DNA of 64,000 nucleotides from Meconema thalassinum (taxonomy: Eukaryota; Arthropoda; Insecta; Orthoptera; Tettigoniidae): assembly GCA_946902985.2 (NCBI GenBank), contig OX336395.1:290713065-290777064 (forward strand), written 5' to 3'. Below the pieces are notes generated by a model. It had not been told where the DNA came from, searched no databases, and worked only from the letters and a program-made list of their open reading frames with translations. Made by a program: the position numbers and the translations under genes. Shown here one piece after another: positions 1-10,724 of this stretch. Position 1 is the stretch's first letter; every line of letters starts with the position of its first letter.

Positions 1-75
1 GACCGGTGTGCAGCCTGCCTAACGTAACGCCAGACCCCAGCGTAACGACGAAGTCGACAAGATCACTTAAAATGA
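1..75. mobile_element. MITE family M, terminal fragment
   Basis: The window opens inside the end of a short non-autonomous DNA transposon. The same stretch, including the GACGAAGTCGACAAGATCA motif, recurs near 35875-35935, and in reverse complement near 2421-2450 and 55808-55835. The end carries the near-palindrome ATCATTTAAAATGAT typical of this family. The rest of the copy lies outside the window. Confidence 0.6.
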
Positions 76-527
76 TAAAAGAAATTACAACTAAGCTAGG
101 CATGACTTTTCCTATGTTCAGCCTAACGTAGTATAAAATCATTTAGGCCTATAGAAGAGTTTCGGGTTATTTTACTATTTGTTTGAGGGTCTTGTTTTAC
201 GCGCCTGATTAGTTTCTGCTAAGGAAATATCCGCTTTCAAGTTGTGTCTTGGGTGCGGTTTGTCGGCTGGGAGCGGTCGTCTGTGTGGATTGGCCGAGCC
301 ATCTTAAGGCGTCAGTCATTTTGGAGATAAAAAGTTAACGCTTTGCTGCAGAAAGCGATCAACAGTTGTGAAAGTGGGGGATTCACATGGCACAAGTCGT
401 GCGTTGTTGTTGATCTCACGGCTTATGGCAGCGATTGGTGTTCAAGCGTGCAGTTCGGTCACGTTCACATTACTACACATGTTTCATCAGCAAACATTGC
501 TTGTTGTTGCTGCCGTTAATTCATTTA

Positions 528-1015
528 AGAGGCTTGGGACCTGTTGAACCTGTATTCCTGTACTGACTGTAGTATTGTATGTAATGTATTAGGGACAGGC
601 ATGGGGTAGGCGCCTCGGGACTTGAAGTAAGATACTTTCCCAGCATTTACCTGAAGTGGCTTGGGACATCTTGGTCATCGGCCCCATGTAGTTGGATGTG
701 TGTTGAACCTTTCTGATAACCTGTATTCCTCTAACGACTGTAATAGTGTGTGAGTAACTGTATTAGGGACAGGGATAAGATATGCGCCCCGGGGCTTGAA
801 CTAAGATACTATCGCAGCATTTACCTGAAGGGGCTTGAGACATCTTGGTCATCAGCCCCATGTAGTTTGGTGTGTGTTGAACATGACTCATATAACGACT
901 GTAGTATTGTGTGTAATGTATTAGGGACAGGGATCGGGTAGGCGCCCCGGGACTTGAAGTAAGGTAGTCTACTATCTCGGCATTTACCTGGAGAGAGTAC
1001 CCGGAGAACACTCTC
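528..1015. repeat. Three degenerate tandem units of about 160-175 bp
   Basis: A block containing TGTTGAAC, then ACTGACTGTAGTATTG, TATTAGGGACAGG, a GC-rich GGCGCCCCGGG-like segment and CATTTACCTG repeats three times. TGTTGA starts fall near 543, 701 and 875. The CCCCATGTAG and GTGTGTTGAAC pieces resemble the tail of SINE1, so the block may be an expanded SINE1 tail. No protein-coding potential is visible; the short ORFs here only cross the repeat. Confidence 0.6.
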
Positions 1016-1318
1016 ATAATATTGGTAACACTGTCATGTATGGGCTACGAAAAATTAATCTGAAATATTATTATTTATATGTGTGCCATTATTGGATCAG
1101 TTCCGAGATATCCAAAATAGAGCACAAATTTCAATTGTGATTTTCAGCAATTGGTAGCGCTGTCGCAATTTTCAAATATGGCCTTGAGATATCGTGGTAG
1201 AGATCTTCAATCATACCAAATTTGGTTTCGATAGCTGCAGCCGTTTAGTAGTTGATAGGGGGGAGGAGGGGACACACACAGACAGACACACAATTGATCT
1301 CATAAATCCACTTTTTAG

Positions 1319-1510
1319 GGGGTGTGCTGGCGCAGCGGTCAAGCTGTTGGCCTCCCACCAAGGTGGACACGGTTCGATTCCCGGTCAATGCATGTGAGAT
1401 TTTCGAAGTGAAATGCTATGTCCTGTGGTTCGGATTCCACATAATAAGGAGGTCCCGTGGCTTATGATCGCTTGATTAACGGTCACGTAAAACTTCAAGC
1501 ATCCATCCAA
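1319..1510 (+). mobile_element. tRNA-derived SINE, family A
   Basis: A tRNA-like head has an A-box-like GTGCTGGCGCAGCGGTCAAG and a B box, GGTTCGATTCC. It is followed by a conserved body, with ATGTCCTGTGG and GGAGGTCCCGTGGC, that is shared with a 5'-truncated copy at 25348-25495. The internal Pol III promoter boxes and a non-tRNA body mark it as a SINE and not a tRNA gene. The A/T-rich stretch 1030-1318 before it looks like another dispersed retroposon tail ending in a CACACAGACAGACACAC run. Confidence 0.7.
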
Positions 1511-1523
1511 CAATTTATCATAC

Positions 1524-2226
1524 TGTTACGTGCCACCCCCTAGTGGCACCTTTGTTAACTGGATTACGGTGGGTATAAAGCACAACACCAATTACTGCTT
1601 AAAGAAATAATTAACTTTATTGCGGCCAGAAGGAAACAGCACTCTTCAGTAAATACAAGCAATTATTACCTTACTCCAGTTTCCTTACGACGAGAACACT
1701 TCCCCTTTCACTAGTCAACAGACCACAGTTAATCCTCTTCGCTAATGAGTCCGGTCCCGTACGCTAGCTGGAAATAGCTACACCCAGCCTGTCACCGTAC
1801 TACACACTGTTTCACAATGTAGCACAATCACTTCTGTCGCACTGGAAATAAACACACTCGCTCAAGACACAGTTCCTCTGTAGGAGTCTCACTTCCCCGC
1901 TCCATTAGGGGTTTCTCAAGTCACCACACTTCTGTCGCTCAGGATAATCGCTCACACTAGCTCGTAAAACACAACAACAACAACTGCTTGACAGGTCGCA
2001 CTTATATAGCAGGCCGGTGACTCAATAAATGCTTCTAGATCCATCCAGGGTTCACGGCTTCTCGAGGTTTCCATCGCTGGCTCAGTCACGAATATTCTGG
2101 ACTATCCCTTTGTCCTAGTAGCCCTGTTGCATAAGGCGCACGCAATACAGGAGGCAGGCCACAGCCCAGCCCTGGGGCAGTTGTGACTCATGCGGCGAGT
2201 GATGACACAAACTCACAGCCGTAACA
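1524..2226. mobile_element. Solo LTR, 703 bp, probably Gypsy-type
   Basis: The segment begins TGTTACG and ends CGTAACA, a 7-bp terminal inverted repeat with the usual TG...CA ends. It is flanked on both sides by the direct repeat ATAC (1520-1523 and 2227-2230). A TATA-like GGGTATAAAG lies near 1569 and an AATAAA near 2023. There is no internal coding region, so this is a solo LTR left by LTR-LTR recombination. The 4-bp duplication would fit a Gypsy-like integrase, but 4-bp duplications also occur in other groups. Confidence 0.75.
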
Positions 2227-2415
2227 ATACTTTCAGGTAGTACGGTGATACAATAATTATTACTTTCCCCCATATCTAATTCGACACATATGTAGACCGA
2301 CTGAAAAACAATGTATTAATAGATTATTTTAGCAACAATGATAAATAGCTTCTAATACTTCAACTACAGCATTAGTCATACCTACGATAAAATAGACAAT
2401 CTTGTCTTGTTTTAT

Positions 2416-2797
2416 CTTTTCATATGATCTTGTCGACTTCATCGTTATGTTTGGTCTACCGTTATGCGTTACGGTTACGGAGAGGAAATGTACTAAGGTT
2501 GCACTTGAGCGTATGACGTCATCATGTTGTTCAGTGCATATGCACAGAGTTTGTGTTTACTCCTTGGCTATGGCGTTATGCGATACGGAGACGGAGAGCG
2601 CGTGACGTCATGCAGCAGAGAGCACCTCCCGCTCTCCGTTCCCCGCGCGGGAAGCCTAAGTTAATGGGCAATGGAGTCTGTTGTAAGAGTCCTGGGGCTT
2701 CGAGCGAAGCGAGAATCCCTCCTGCCTTTTTAACATGTGTAACATTTGTAGCATGCGTCATTTGAAATGATATAAAGTCTAGTCTTTCAGACTGAGT
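2416..2797. mobile_element. MITE family M, copy 2
   Basis: This copy opens with ATGATCTTGTCGACTTCATCG and closes with GTCATTTGAAATGATATAAAG followed by the AGTCTTTCAGACTGA palindrome. Related copies are at 35640-35940 (inverted) and 55797-56615. It holds duplicated ATGACGTCAT-like palindromes and CTCTCCG-type GC-rich blocks, and no transposase. Translations across it are not supported as genes. Confidence 0.6.
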
Positions 2798-2859
2798 AAC
2801 TTTTTCTATATGTTTATATGTTAGTTATTGTTGTTTTAAGGGGCGGAACAGTGATGTTT

Positions 2860-3705
2860 GAAGCAACTCTCCATGCCCCCTGTCCTGAGCTAATCGATTC
2901 ATTTCTATCCTACATCCGAGGCAATCTGTTTAACATATTCTAATCTTGGTCTACCCCTACAGTTTTTGTCCTCGGCCCTTCCTTCAGTAACTAAGCTTGC
3001 TATTCCTTGTCTTAGTATGTGTCCTACTAACCTATCTCTTCTCTTCATTAGCAGTTGCCAGAAACATCTCTCCTCTTTCACTCGTCTTAATACCTCTTCG
3101 TTTGTAACCCTATCTACCCATCTGATCTTCATCATTCTCCTGTAACACCACATTTCAAATCTCCTCTTTTCTGCTGCACCAATAGTCCAAGTTTCACTTC
3201 CATAGAGCACCGCGTTCCAGACAAAGGCTTTCAAAAATGACTTCATAATACCTAAATCTATATTTGATGTCAACAGATTCCTTTTCTGTAGAAATGCTTT
3301 CCTGGCCTACTTTTAAAATCGTCTTTGCTTCGTCCATCACTGGTAATTTTGCTTCATAAATAACAGAAGTATCCTACTTCCTTTAGCTTTTCACCTCCCA
3401 ATTTGACGTCCATAGGGGGATTCTGATTTATTTCGGCTGCATTCCAATATTTTTGTTTTACATTTATTGATTTTCATCATGAATCCTTTTCTCAAGACAG
3501 AATCCATACAATTTAAGAAACGCATTCAAATCCTCTGCTGTGTCGCCTAAGATAAAAATGTCATCAGTAAATCTCAGAATTGAAATTATTTCTCTGTGAA
3601 ATTTTACTCCTACTTGAAAATTTTCTCGAATTTCCTTCACCTTTCTGAATACCAGCTTCTCTCTCATGCCCTTCAGCTCGAATGACTGCTGTCTGCTTTT
3701 AGTTC
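2860..3705 (-). pseudogene. LINE-B reverse transcriptase, 3' fragment
   Basis: The minus strand encodes broken pieces of a non-LTR reverse transcriptase. One piece (about 3667 to 3464) carries RFTDDIFILG, the F-x-DD catalytic motif of the palm. A second (3273 to 2905) carries the C-terminal region YGSETWTIGAAEKRRFE, then RDRLVGHILR and a GRPRLEYVKQI tail. Frameshifts separate them. At least four more copies of the same 3' end occur in the window (4704, 7845, 55150, 62655), so this is a multi-copy family. The copy is 5' truncated and non-functional. Confidence 0.75.
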
Positions 3706-3710
3706 AGATT

Positions 3711-4214
3711 CAGGGTGTCTGCTGCTCTGGAAAACATGGAAAACAGGGAAAACTCAGGGAAGTATCAGGGTATTTTAATGATACTCAGGGTATTTTAGTT
3801 TCACATGGTCCAACCTTGAATAATTGGAAATTAGGAATTTAAATTTTGAAGGGGGAAAAGTATATACTGGTGATGATGTGTATTTGTATATAAATGTGTA
3901 ACTGGATGATTATTGAGAGCATTACTATTGACGAGCTACTTTCAATACTCGCAAGTACAATAGTTTTTCTGGAAGAAAAATGTAGAATTTGGCAAAATAT
4001 AGAAAAAATGATAATTCTGTACTTTATTTTGTCCTTTAAACTTTGTCATGCTAACCTTGATTGTTCGAGCACTTTCTGAAATGCTCTTTAAGTACAAACT
4101 CTGTTTTATATATTTATTATGGCCACTACTGTTACTCGGGGATTTTCTGATTTATCCTGGAACAATCAGGGAATTGTCAGGGAAATCTGTTAGTTGGTTT
4201 TGGTAGACATCCTG
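3711..4214. mobile_element. Small non-autonomous DNA transposon, ~504 bp
   Basis: The ends are imperfect inverted repeats, CAGGGTGTCTGC and GTAGACATCCTG, flanked by the direct repeat AGATT (3706-3710 and 4215-4219). Near both ends the short motif CAGGG or CAGGGAA recurs (TCAGGGAAGTATCAGGG on the left, AATCAGGGAATTGTCAGGG on the right). It encodes no recognisable protein. The superfamily is uncertain: the ends look hAT-like, but the visible duplication is 5 bp instead of 8. Confidence 0.55.
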
Positions 4215-4257
4215 AGATTGTATATCACCCTGTACTTTATTCCAATCCTTTTCAATA

Positions 4258-4490
4258 GTCCGGCTCCGTGGCTAAATGGTTAGCGCGCTAGGCTTTGGCC
4301 CGAAGTGCCCCGGGTTCGATTCCTGGCCGAGCCATCAGGGATTTAAATCTCCTAGAGTTAATTCACAAGACTGAGGGACTGGGGGTATGTGACGTCTCTA
4401 TCATCACTTCATCCTCATTACGTCGTCCATGGGCGTTAACTAGAAAGACCCGCACTCGGCCTCTCCGGAGGTCACACGATCATTATTACT
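4258..4490 (+). mobile_element. tRNA-derived SINE, family B
   Basis: The head is strikingly tRNA-like: GGCTCCGTGGCTAAATGG, an A-box-like GTGGCTAAATGG, then the B box GGTTCGATTCC and a closing CCGAGCC that can pair with the start. The body (ATTCACAAGACTGAGGGAC, later CACTCGGCCTC) is not tRNA. It ends near CACACGATCATTATTAC. A real tRNA was rejected because the sequence runs on into a SINE body. Confidence 0.75.
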
Positions 4491-4604
4491 ATCCTTTTTC
4501 AATATGTCAAACAGCTAATAGCATTAGTAAAAAATGAAATGTAAATGATTTTCAGTCAGTAAACACGATTGTACCCAAATTGTAATGCATGAGATTAATT
4601 AATA

Positions 4605-4660
4605 CACTTGGATGACCAGTTTCGATCGTCAAGCGGTCATCATCAGGTCCTGTAGACTCA
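4605..4660 (-). other. Hammerhead-like motif (Penelope-type), candidate
   Basis: On the minus strand CTGATGA (4646-4640) is followed by a 5-bp imperfect hairpin with a CTTGA loop and then GAAA (4623-4620), next CTGGTC. This is the order of a minimal type I hammerhead: CUGAUGA, stem II, GAAA, very short stem III, NUH. A related motif lies at 37871-37900. Stem I pairing is poor, so activity is doubtful. Hammerhead motifs of this kind are known in Penelope-like retroelements, but no such ORF is visible here. Confidence 0.35.
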
Positions 4661-4703
4661 GGCTATGTCTACGATATGAGGGTTAAGATACATATACACT
4701 ATT

Positions 4704-5330
4704 TTAGTTACAGCCGAAATAAATCAGAAACCCTTATCGACGTCAAATTGGCAGCTGAAAAGCTAAAGCAAGTAGGAGACCCTTCCTTCTAAGGAAGCAA
4801 AATAACCAGTGATGGACGAAGCAAAGAGGATTTAAAAAGTAGGTTGGCTCAGGCAAGGAAAGCATTTCATCAGAAAAGAAATCTATTGATATCGAATGTA
4901 GATTTAGGCTAGGTATTTTTGAAAGCCTTTGTTTGGAGCGTGGCGCTCGATAGAAGTGAAACTTGGACTATTGGTGCAGCATAAAAGAGGAGAATTGAAG
5001 CGTTTGAAATGTGGTGTTACAGGAGACTGATGAAGATCAGATGGGTAGATAGGGTTACAAACGAAGAGGTATTAAGACGAGTGGGAGAGGAGAGATTTTT
5101 CTGCGACTGCTAATGAAGAGAAGAGATAGGTTGGTAGGACACATACTAAGACACCCAGGAATTGCAAGCTTAGTTATGGAAGGAAGGGTAGGGGTAGACC
5201 AAGGTTAGAATATGTTAAACAGATGTAAGGTGTGGGAGCTATGTAGAGATGAAACGATTAGCTCAGGATAGGGAGGCATGGGTAGCTGCATCAAACCAGT
5301 CCAAAGACTGAAGACTCAAACAACAACATG
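4704..5330 (+). pseudogene. LINE-B 3' fragment
   Basis: This is the plus-strand copy of the LINE-B 3' end. The frame is broken by several stops and small deletions, but the segments matching the copy at 2905-3273 (MWCYRRLMKIRWVDR, LGRHILRHPG-like) can be followed. It ends with the family's shared terminus, CCAAAGACTGAAGACTCAAA then CAACAAC. It is 5' truncated, as expected for incomplete target-primed reverse transcription. Confidence 0.7.
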
Positions 5331-5489
5331 AGCGAGAGCCCAGGTCATCCCCACATACGGGGGCAGTGGTCGGCCAGGTGTGACCTGAGCACGCGATCAG
5401 AACAGTCGATATTCCTCCACTACCATGGCATCGTCTCTGTTCTAGTGTAGGCGCTTTGATCGGGAAGGAAACATGATGGTGATGATCAA

Positions 5490-6250
5490 TTGAGTTTGAA
5501 GGGGCCTAACATCTGGGTTATCGGCCCCTAATGGTTTTGGCGATAGTGAAAGATGAGATGAGCATGACAACTATAACTAATACTAACTACAGACTTACAA
5601 ACTAGAAGAAGAAATGGTAAACAAATAAAGGATAAGGCAAATAAAGGACAGGAAGAAAAGAAATGCCCTCAACCCTCGAAGAATGAGGATTGAGGGACTT
5701 GGAAGGAAGGAGAGCTATGAAAGGCAGATAGGAAACTGAAAGAGGAGAGGGCCCGCCTCCAAGTCAGTGGAAAAATGGGGAAAAACGGATCCAGCTCAAG
5801 AATCCTCCGGGATCGCCAAGTCCCGAACTCACCAGACGTGAGCCCCTGAGTATGTAGTAATATGCAGGGTTCACCAGAAGTGGTGGGGCCACATACACCC
5901 GGCCTCCTTGAGGGCCTTGCGCGGAAGGCAGGAGATAAGATGAAAAGAAAAAGAAGGGTATCAGGAAAGAGGAGACAAGGGCCAATTAAGGCGGGAAAGG
6001 AAGAGACTCCCTAGGCCTCGGATACCTTAATACTGTCGGGGTCGGAAGAGAACAAGAGTTCACCAAGATAGGTCGACAGGGAAGGAGACGGATAGGAGCC
6101 TGCATAAGTAAGTGGAAGCAATGCCGGACTCAGCTGGGGTCCCGTGGTCGCCAACCCACGTCCCACTAGATGTGAGTCCCTGGGGGAAGGGAAGGAAACG
6201 ACCATGGCCTGAAGTAAGCAACCATACCAGGTAAAGGAGAGAAAAGACGC
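5490..6250 (-). repeat. Dispersed repeat Y
   Basis: No gene is recognisable. In reverse complement, 5490-5780 matches 60985-61186 plus 61949-62010, and 5840-6235 matches 47315-47690. The shared landmarks include the GGCCCCTAA / GGGGCC terminus and the GACTCAGCTGGGGTCCC block. The two parts therefore belong to one older retroposon-like family, or two adjacent ones, of unknown class. Open frames across it are incidental. Confidence 0.5.
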
Positions 6251-6354
6251 AAAAACATCTTTCGAAATAGAATTCTAACCTACTTGTATTCTTAACACTG
6301 CTCGATTTAAAACATTGGAAAATTTGGAGACGATTTTACCTTTCAGCGTCCAGT

Positions 6355-6560
6355 GTAGCTATTGTTGTTGTTGATTCTTTAGGGGCTTTTGCGACATCGT
6401 ACTTATATAGCCCCGTTTACTTTGGTGTGTGTAGAATTTGTCTGATAACCTCTGTCACTGTAATATCTGTACTAGTGTGCGTAATTGTAGTTGGATTTGG
6501 GTAGGGGACAGCCGTGGCCGGACATTTGCATGGAGTAGAAAAGGAAAACCACTTCCAGGA
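6355..6560. repeat. Diverged SINE1-tail-like fragment
   Basis: TTCTTTAGGGGC, ATAGCCCCGTTTACTTTGG, GTGTGTAGAATTTGTCTGAT and a GTAATATCTGTACTAGTGTG run follow the order of the SINE1 tail seen cleanly at 26150-26260 and 34610-34760, with more substitutions. From about 6560 to 7160 I see only A/T-rich DNA with no supported feature. Confidence 0.45.
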
Positions 6561-7166
6561 TTGCTTAAGTTGGAATGGAACCCGCCTCTTCTCAGTTTTG
6601 CCTCACGGGGCTAAGTGTACTTCAAATTCCAGCCCTCAGAAACAGAATTAAATTTCTTGACAGAGCAGGAAATCGAATCTACTTGTGCCTATAATATACA
6701 AAAATGTCATTACCCTCAGCCAAATAGTTTTCCATGTGTATAGTTTTAAGTGAGTGGTTCTTAGAAAAGACGTCAAAAACCCAGACAATTTTTCATACAA
6801 CCACAGATAAAAAGATAATTATTAAACTTGAGAATAATTGGCTTATATAGTCTAAAACAGAATAAAACAAGGAAAATATTGGTATAACTCGTTTTTCAAT
6901 AAGTCTGTTGATTCGTTAGTAATTAAGGCTTAAACTCGAGTATCCATAATAAAATAAAAACGATAATAGGCCTCTACGGTGACAGCCAAGAATATTAGTC
7001 ACTAGGCCTACTCAACGAGGCGGACGATCTGTTTGCTAACAAGTCGCCTATTAGCAGTTAGCACTGCGGCCTTCTCTTCTTCTACGCGTCTCAATTTGAA
7101 ATCATTCAACACTGTATTTAATTTCCAAGGGCTAACTGTGCTTCTCTTACCCTCTGCAGCCGAACT

Positions 7167-7167
<1 letters not shown>

Positions 7168-7204
<37 letters not shown>

Positions 7205-7570
7205 TCGTATGGCCTCTGGTGCCGGTGATCTACGTGATTTGACACCTAGAGGGTAGCTTGCATGTCGAATTTCGTTGTTCCTTGAAGCGCTATGAAAGCC
7301 AAGGAGGTTAGATATCTAAGCTCCTTGAACACTATAGCGCTTTCTAGTAGAGAAATGAGGAACTTTGTGTTGGCGGAAACTCCCGATTTTAATTTTGCCA
7401 TTATGAACACGGCCTACTGAATTCAAATGGGTTCTTTAACATGTCAACAACGTATGACATGGTGCCGTAATTTTTGCCGCCTTTCAAAAATCACTTACCA
7501 CGGCCAGGAGCGAACCTGCAAGCTTGGGGGGTTGGTAGTCCGACATGTTAACCACTCACCCACCGTGGCA
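7168..7570 (-). mobile_element. SINE2 copy with (AAT)n tail
   Basis: In reverse complement it has a tRNA-like head: A-box GGGTGAGTGGTTAAC, B-box GGTTCGCTCCTGG. A body of about 300 bp follows, including GTTGGCGGAAACTCCC and GAGGTTAGATATCT read on the plus strand. It ends in a TTA/AAT microsatellite at 7169-7203. Three further copies lie at 27010, 50048 and 56170. The trinucleotide tail is part of the element. Confidence 0.75.
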
Positions 7571-7844
7571 AGCTTGAGCTAATTCGAACAGTTTCATCTA
7601 GCGTGTTCATTTCTAACTTGGCCTTTATCTCTTCACATTCCTGACATTACTCCCATCTAGAGGCATGATTTTTTTCGCACTAATTTTTGATTTGGCGAAA
7701 GGATACTAATTTTCGCGTTATTTTGCGAAATCGAGCTATGTCGCTTTAATTTCGCTTTAATGAAATTTCAAAATTAATCATTAAAGGTTCCATTATTGTG
7801 GTTCTGAATTATTTATATGAATAGTAGACGTATAAATTACTAGT

Positions 7845-8366
7845 TGTTGTTTGAGTCTTCAGTCTTTTGACTGGTTTGATGCAGTCCTCCATGGCTCCCT
7901 GTCCCGAGTAATCGTTTCACCTCTACATAGCTACCACACCATACATCCGAGGCAATCTGTTTAACATATTCTAACCTTGGTCTACCCCTACAGTTCTTGT
8001 CCTCGACCCTTCCTTCCATAACTAAGCTTGCTATTCCTGGGTGTCTTAGTACGTGTCCTACCAACCTATCTCTTCTCTTCATTAGCAGTTGCCAGAAACA
8101 TCTCTCCTCTTCCAATCGCCGTAATACCTCTTCGTATGTAACCCTATCTACCCTTCTGATCTTCATCATTCTCCTGTAACACCACATTTCAAACGCTTCA
8201 ATTCTCCTCTTTTCTGCTGCACCAATAATCCAAGTTTCACTTCCTTAGAGCGCCATGCTCCAGACAAAGGCTTTCAAAAATGACTTTCCAATACCTAAAT
8301 CTATATTCGAAATCAACATATTCATTTTCTGTACAAATGCTTTCCTTGCCTGTACTAACCTATTTT
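7845..8366 (-). pseudogene. LINE-B 3' fragment, interrupted by element X
   Basis: The minus strand from 8187 to 7840 encodes the C-terminal LINE-B segment MWCYRRMMKIRRVDR and later GRPRLEYVKQI, close to the copy at 2905-3273. The plus-strand start, TTGTTGTTTGAGTCTTCAG, is the complement of the shared LINE 3' terminus. The LINE sequence stops at 8366 and resumes at about 11460-11675, with element X between the halves. Confidence 0.75.
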
Positions 8367-8518
8367 AGGTAGATTTCATTAGAAAGCTAACTATTGCAAT
8401 GGGTACCATGTTTCGACTTCCGGAAAATGTCGACATATCTTCACGTTTCACATCCCCTAGACCCCAAAACAACCGTCAGTTAAAAAGTTTATATATAATT
8501 TATGTATATATGTATATA

Positions 8519-10097
8519 CAGGGTGTTACAAAAAGGTACGGCCAAACTTTCAGGAAACATTCCTCACACACAAAGAAATAAAATATGATATGTGGACATG
8601 TGTCCGGAAACGCTTAATTTCCATGTTAGAGCTCATTTTATTACTTCTCTTCAAATCACATTAATCATGGAATGGAAACACACAGCAACAGAACGTACCA
8701 GCGTGACTTCAAACACTTTGTTACAGGAAATGTTCAAAATGTCCTCCGTTAGCGAGGATACATGCATCCACCCTCCGTCGCATAGAATCCCTGATGCGCT
8801 GATGCAGCCCTGGAGAATGGCGTATTGTATCACAGCCGTCCACAATACGAGCACGAAGAGTCTCTACATTTGGTACTGGGGTTGCGTAGACAAGAGCTTT
8901 CAAATGCCCCCATAAATGAAAGTCAAGAGGGTTGAGGTCAGGAGAGCGTGGAGGCCATGGAATTGGTCCGCCTCTACCAATCCATCGGTCACCGAATCTG
9001 TTGTTGAGAAGCGTACGAACACTTCGACTGAAATGTGCAGGAGCTCCATCGTGCATGAACCACATGTTGTGTCGTACTTGTAAAGGCACATGTTCTAGCA
9101 GCACAGGTAGAGTATCCCGTATGAAATCATGATAACGTGCTCCATTGAGCGTAGGTGGAAGAACATGGGGCCCAATCAAGACATCACCAACAATTCCTGC
9201 CCAAAAGTTCACAGAAAATCTGTGTTGATGACGTGATTGCACAATTGCGTGCGGATTCTCGTCAGCCCACACATGTTGATTGTGAAAATTTACCATTTGA
9301 TCACGTTGGAATGACGCCTCATCCGTAAAGAGAACATTTGCACTGAAATGAGGATTGACACATTGTTGGATGAACCATTCGCAGAAGTGTACCCGTGGAG
9401 GCCAATCAGCTGCTGATAGTGCCTGCACACGCTGTACATGGTACGGGAACAACAGGTTCTCCCGTAGCACTCTCCATACAGTGACGTGGTCAACGTTACC
9501 TTGTACAGCAGCAACTTCTCTGACGCTGACATGAGGGTTATCGTCAACTGCACGAAGAATTGCCTCGTCCATTGCAGGTGTCCTCGTCGTTCTAGGTCTT
9601 CCCCAGTCGCGAGTCATAGGCTGGAATGTTCCGTGCTCCCTAAGACGCCGATCAATTGCTTCGAACGTCTTCCTGTCGGGACACATTCGTTCTGGAAATC
9701 TGTCTCGATACAAACGTACCGCGCCACGGCTATTGCCTCGTGCTAATCCATACATCAAATGGGCATCTGCCAACTCCGCATTTGTAAACATTGCACGGAC
9801 TGCAAAACCACGTTCGTGATGAACACTAACCAGTTGATGCTACGTACTTTTGTGCTTGATGCTCGTACTGTAGAGCAATGAGTCGCATGTCAACACAAGC
9901 ACTGACGTCAACATTACCTTCCTTCAAATGGGCCAACTGGCGGTGAATCGAGGAAGTACAGTACATACTAACGAAACTAAAATGAGCTCTAACATGGAAA
10001 TTAGGCGTTTCCGGACACATGTCCACATAACATATTTTATTTCTTTGTGTCTGAGGAATGTTTCCTGAAAGTTTGGCCGTACCTTTTTGTAACACCC

Positions 10098-10099
<2 letters not shown>
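8519..10099 (-). mobile_element. Mariner (DD41D type), complete element
   Basis: The element begins CAGGGTGTTACAAAAAGG and ends with its complement, CCTTTTTGTAACACCCTG. It is flanked by TA on both sides (8517-8518 and 10100-10101), the invariant target of Tc1/mariner elements. The inverted repeats are unusually long, about 120 bp with only a few mismatches. It carries one uninterrupted transposase frame on the minus strand. It was inserted into the TATATATA run of element X copy 1. Confidence 0.9.
8721..9791 (-). CDS. Mariner transposase, DD41D, 356 aa, intact
   Basis: The protein is a DDE/D transposase that would bind the element ends and cut and paste it in the nucleus. Residues 1-110 have the double helix-turn-helix layout of the family, with GRPR at 65-68 between or near the two modules. 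Catalytic residues are D157 (in VLFTDEAS), D248 (in FMHDGAPAHF) and D290 (in SPDLNPLDFHLW). The last two are 41 residues apart, which gives the DD41D spacing of the rosa/visitor-like lineage rather than DD34D of classical mariners. Length is normal, and no stop or frameshift is seen. The first ATG gives the family N-terminus MFTNAELADA. Activity is inferred only from intactness. Confidence 0.9.
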   Translation of the reverse strand: MFTNAELADAHLMYGLARGNSRGAVRLYRDRFPERMCPDRKTFEAIDRRLREHGTFQPMTRDWGRPRTTRTPAMDEAILRAVDDNPHVSVREVAAVQGNVDHVTVWRVLRENLLFPYHVQRVQALSAADWPPRVHFCEWFIQQCVNPHFSANVLFTDEASFQRDQMVNFHNQHVWADENPHAIVQSRHQHRFSVNFWAGIVGDVLIGPHVLPPTLNGARYHDFIRDTLPVLLEHVPLQVRHNMWFMHDGAPAHFSRSVRTLLNNRFGDRWIGRGGPIPWPPRSPDLNPLDFHLWGHLKALVYATPVPNVETLRARIVDGCDTIRHSPGLHQRIRDSMRRRVDACILANGGHFEHFL

Positions 10100-10139
<40 letters not shown>

Positions 10140-10724
10140 TCACATTCATGTGGACTCGATAACTACCGCAATTTTGCACCTATCAATTTGATTTTTTTAC
10201 ATAATATGTATCCCTATAAAATCTCGGTCGAGTTCGTTAATGGGCACAATCGGTCGACGGGGGTGAAAATGGGGGTCATTTTTCGAAAAAGTGAAATATC
10301 GCTATAACTCTCTTAATATTTGAAATATCGAATCCATTCAAAGTTCATACTATGTGTCGAATAAGGCCCAAAAATTTATGTTTGAAGAGTTTTTTGATAG
10401 CACCAACCATTGACCAAAGGGGTGGGAAAAAGTGGGGTTTTCGGGAAACATTAATCATATCTCTCTCAATAGACACAATATCAAAACCGTACAAAATGGA
10501 CAATATTCCCCTAATAATTACCGAAAACTTTTGACTGAAAGAATTTTTGATATGACCCACCATTACGCCAAGGGATGAGAAAAATGGTTTCGGAATTATA
10601 AGAAAATGCCAAGAGCTATCAGAGGTTGCCATGACAACACTACTAAATTGATGAGGGATGAGCCATCAGACGTTGCCATGACAACGCACTTGCATGCGAT
10701 CACATTCAGTTTTCCATCTGACTA

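Noticed and set aside
4258..4335. tRNA gene suggested by good A and B boxes
   Set aside because: The tRNA-like part continues directly into a SINE body and the acceptor stem is imperfect; the SINE interpretation explains more.
10345..10632. 95-codon frame with two similar halves in element X
   Set aside because: The halves mirror the degenerate non-coding direct repeats, and the other X copy does not keep the frame.
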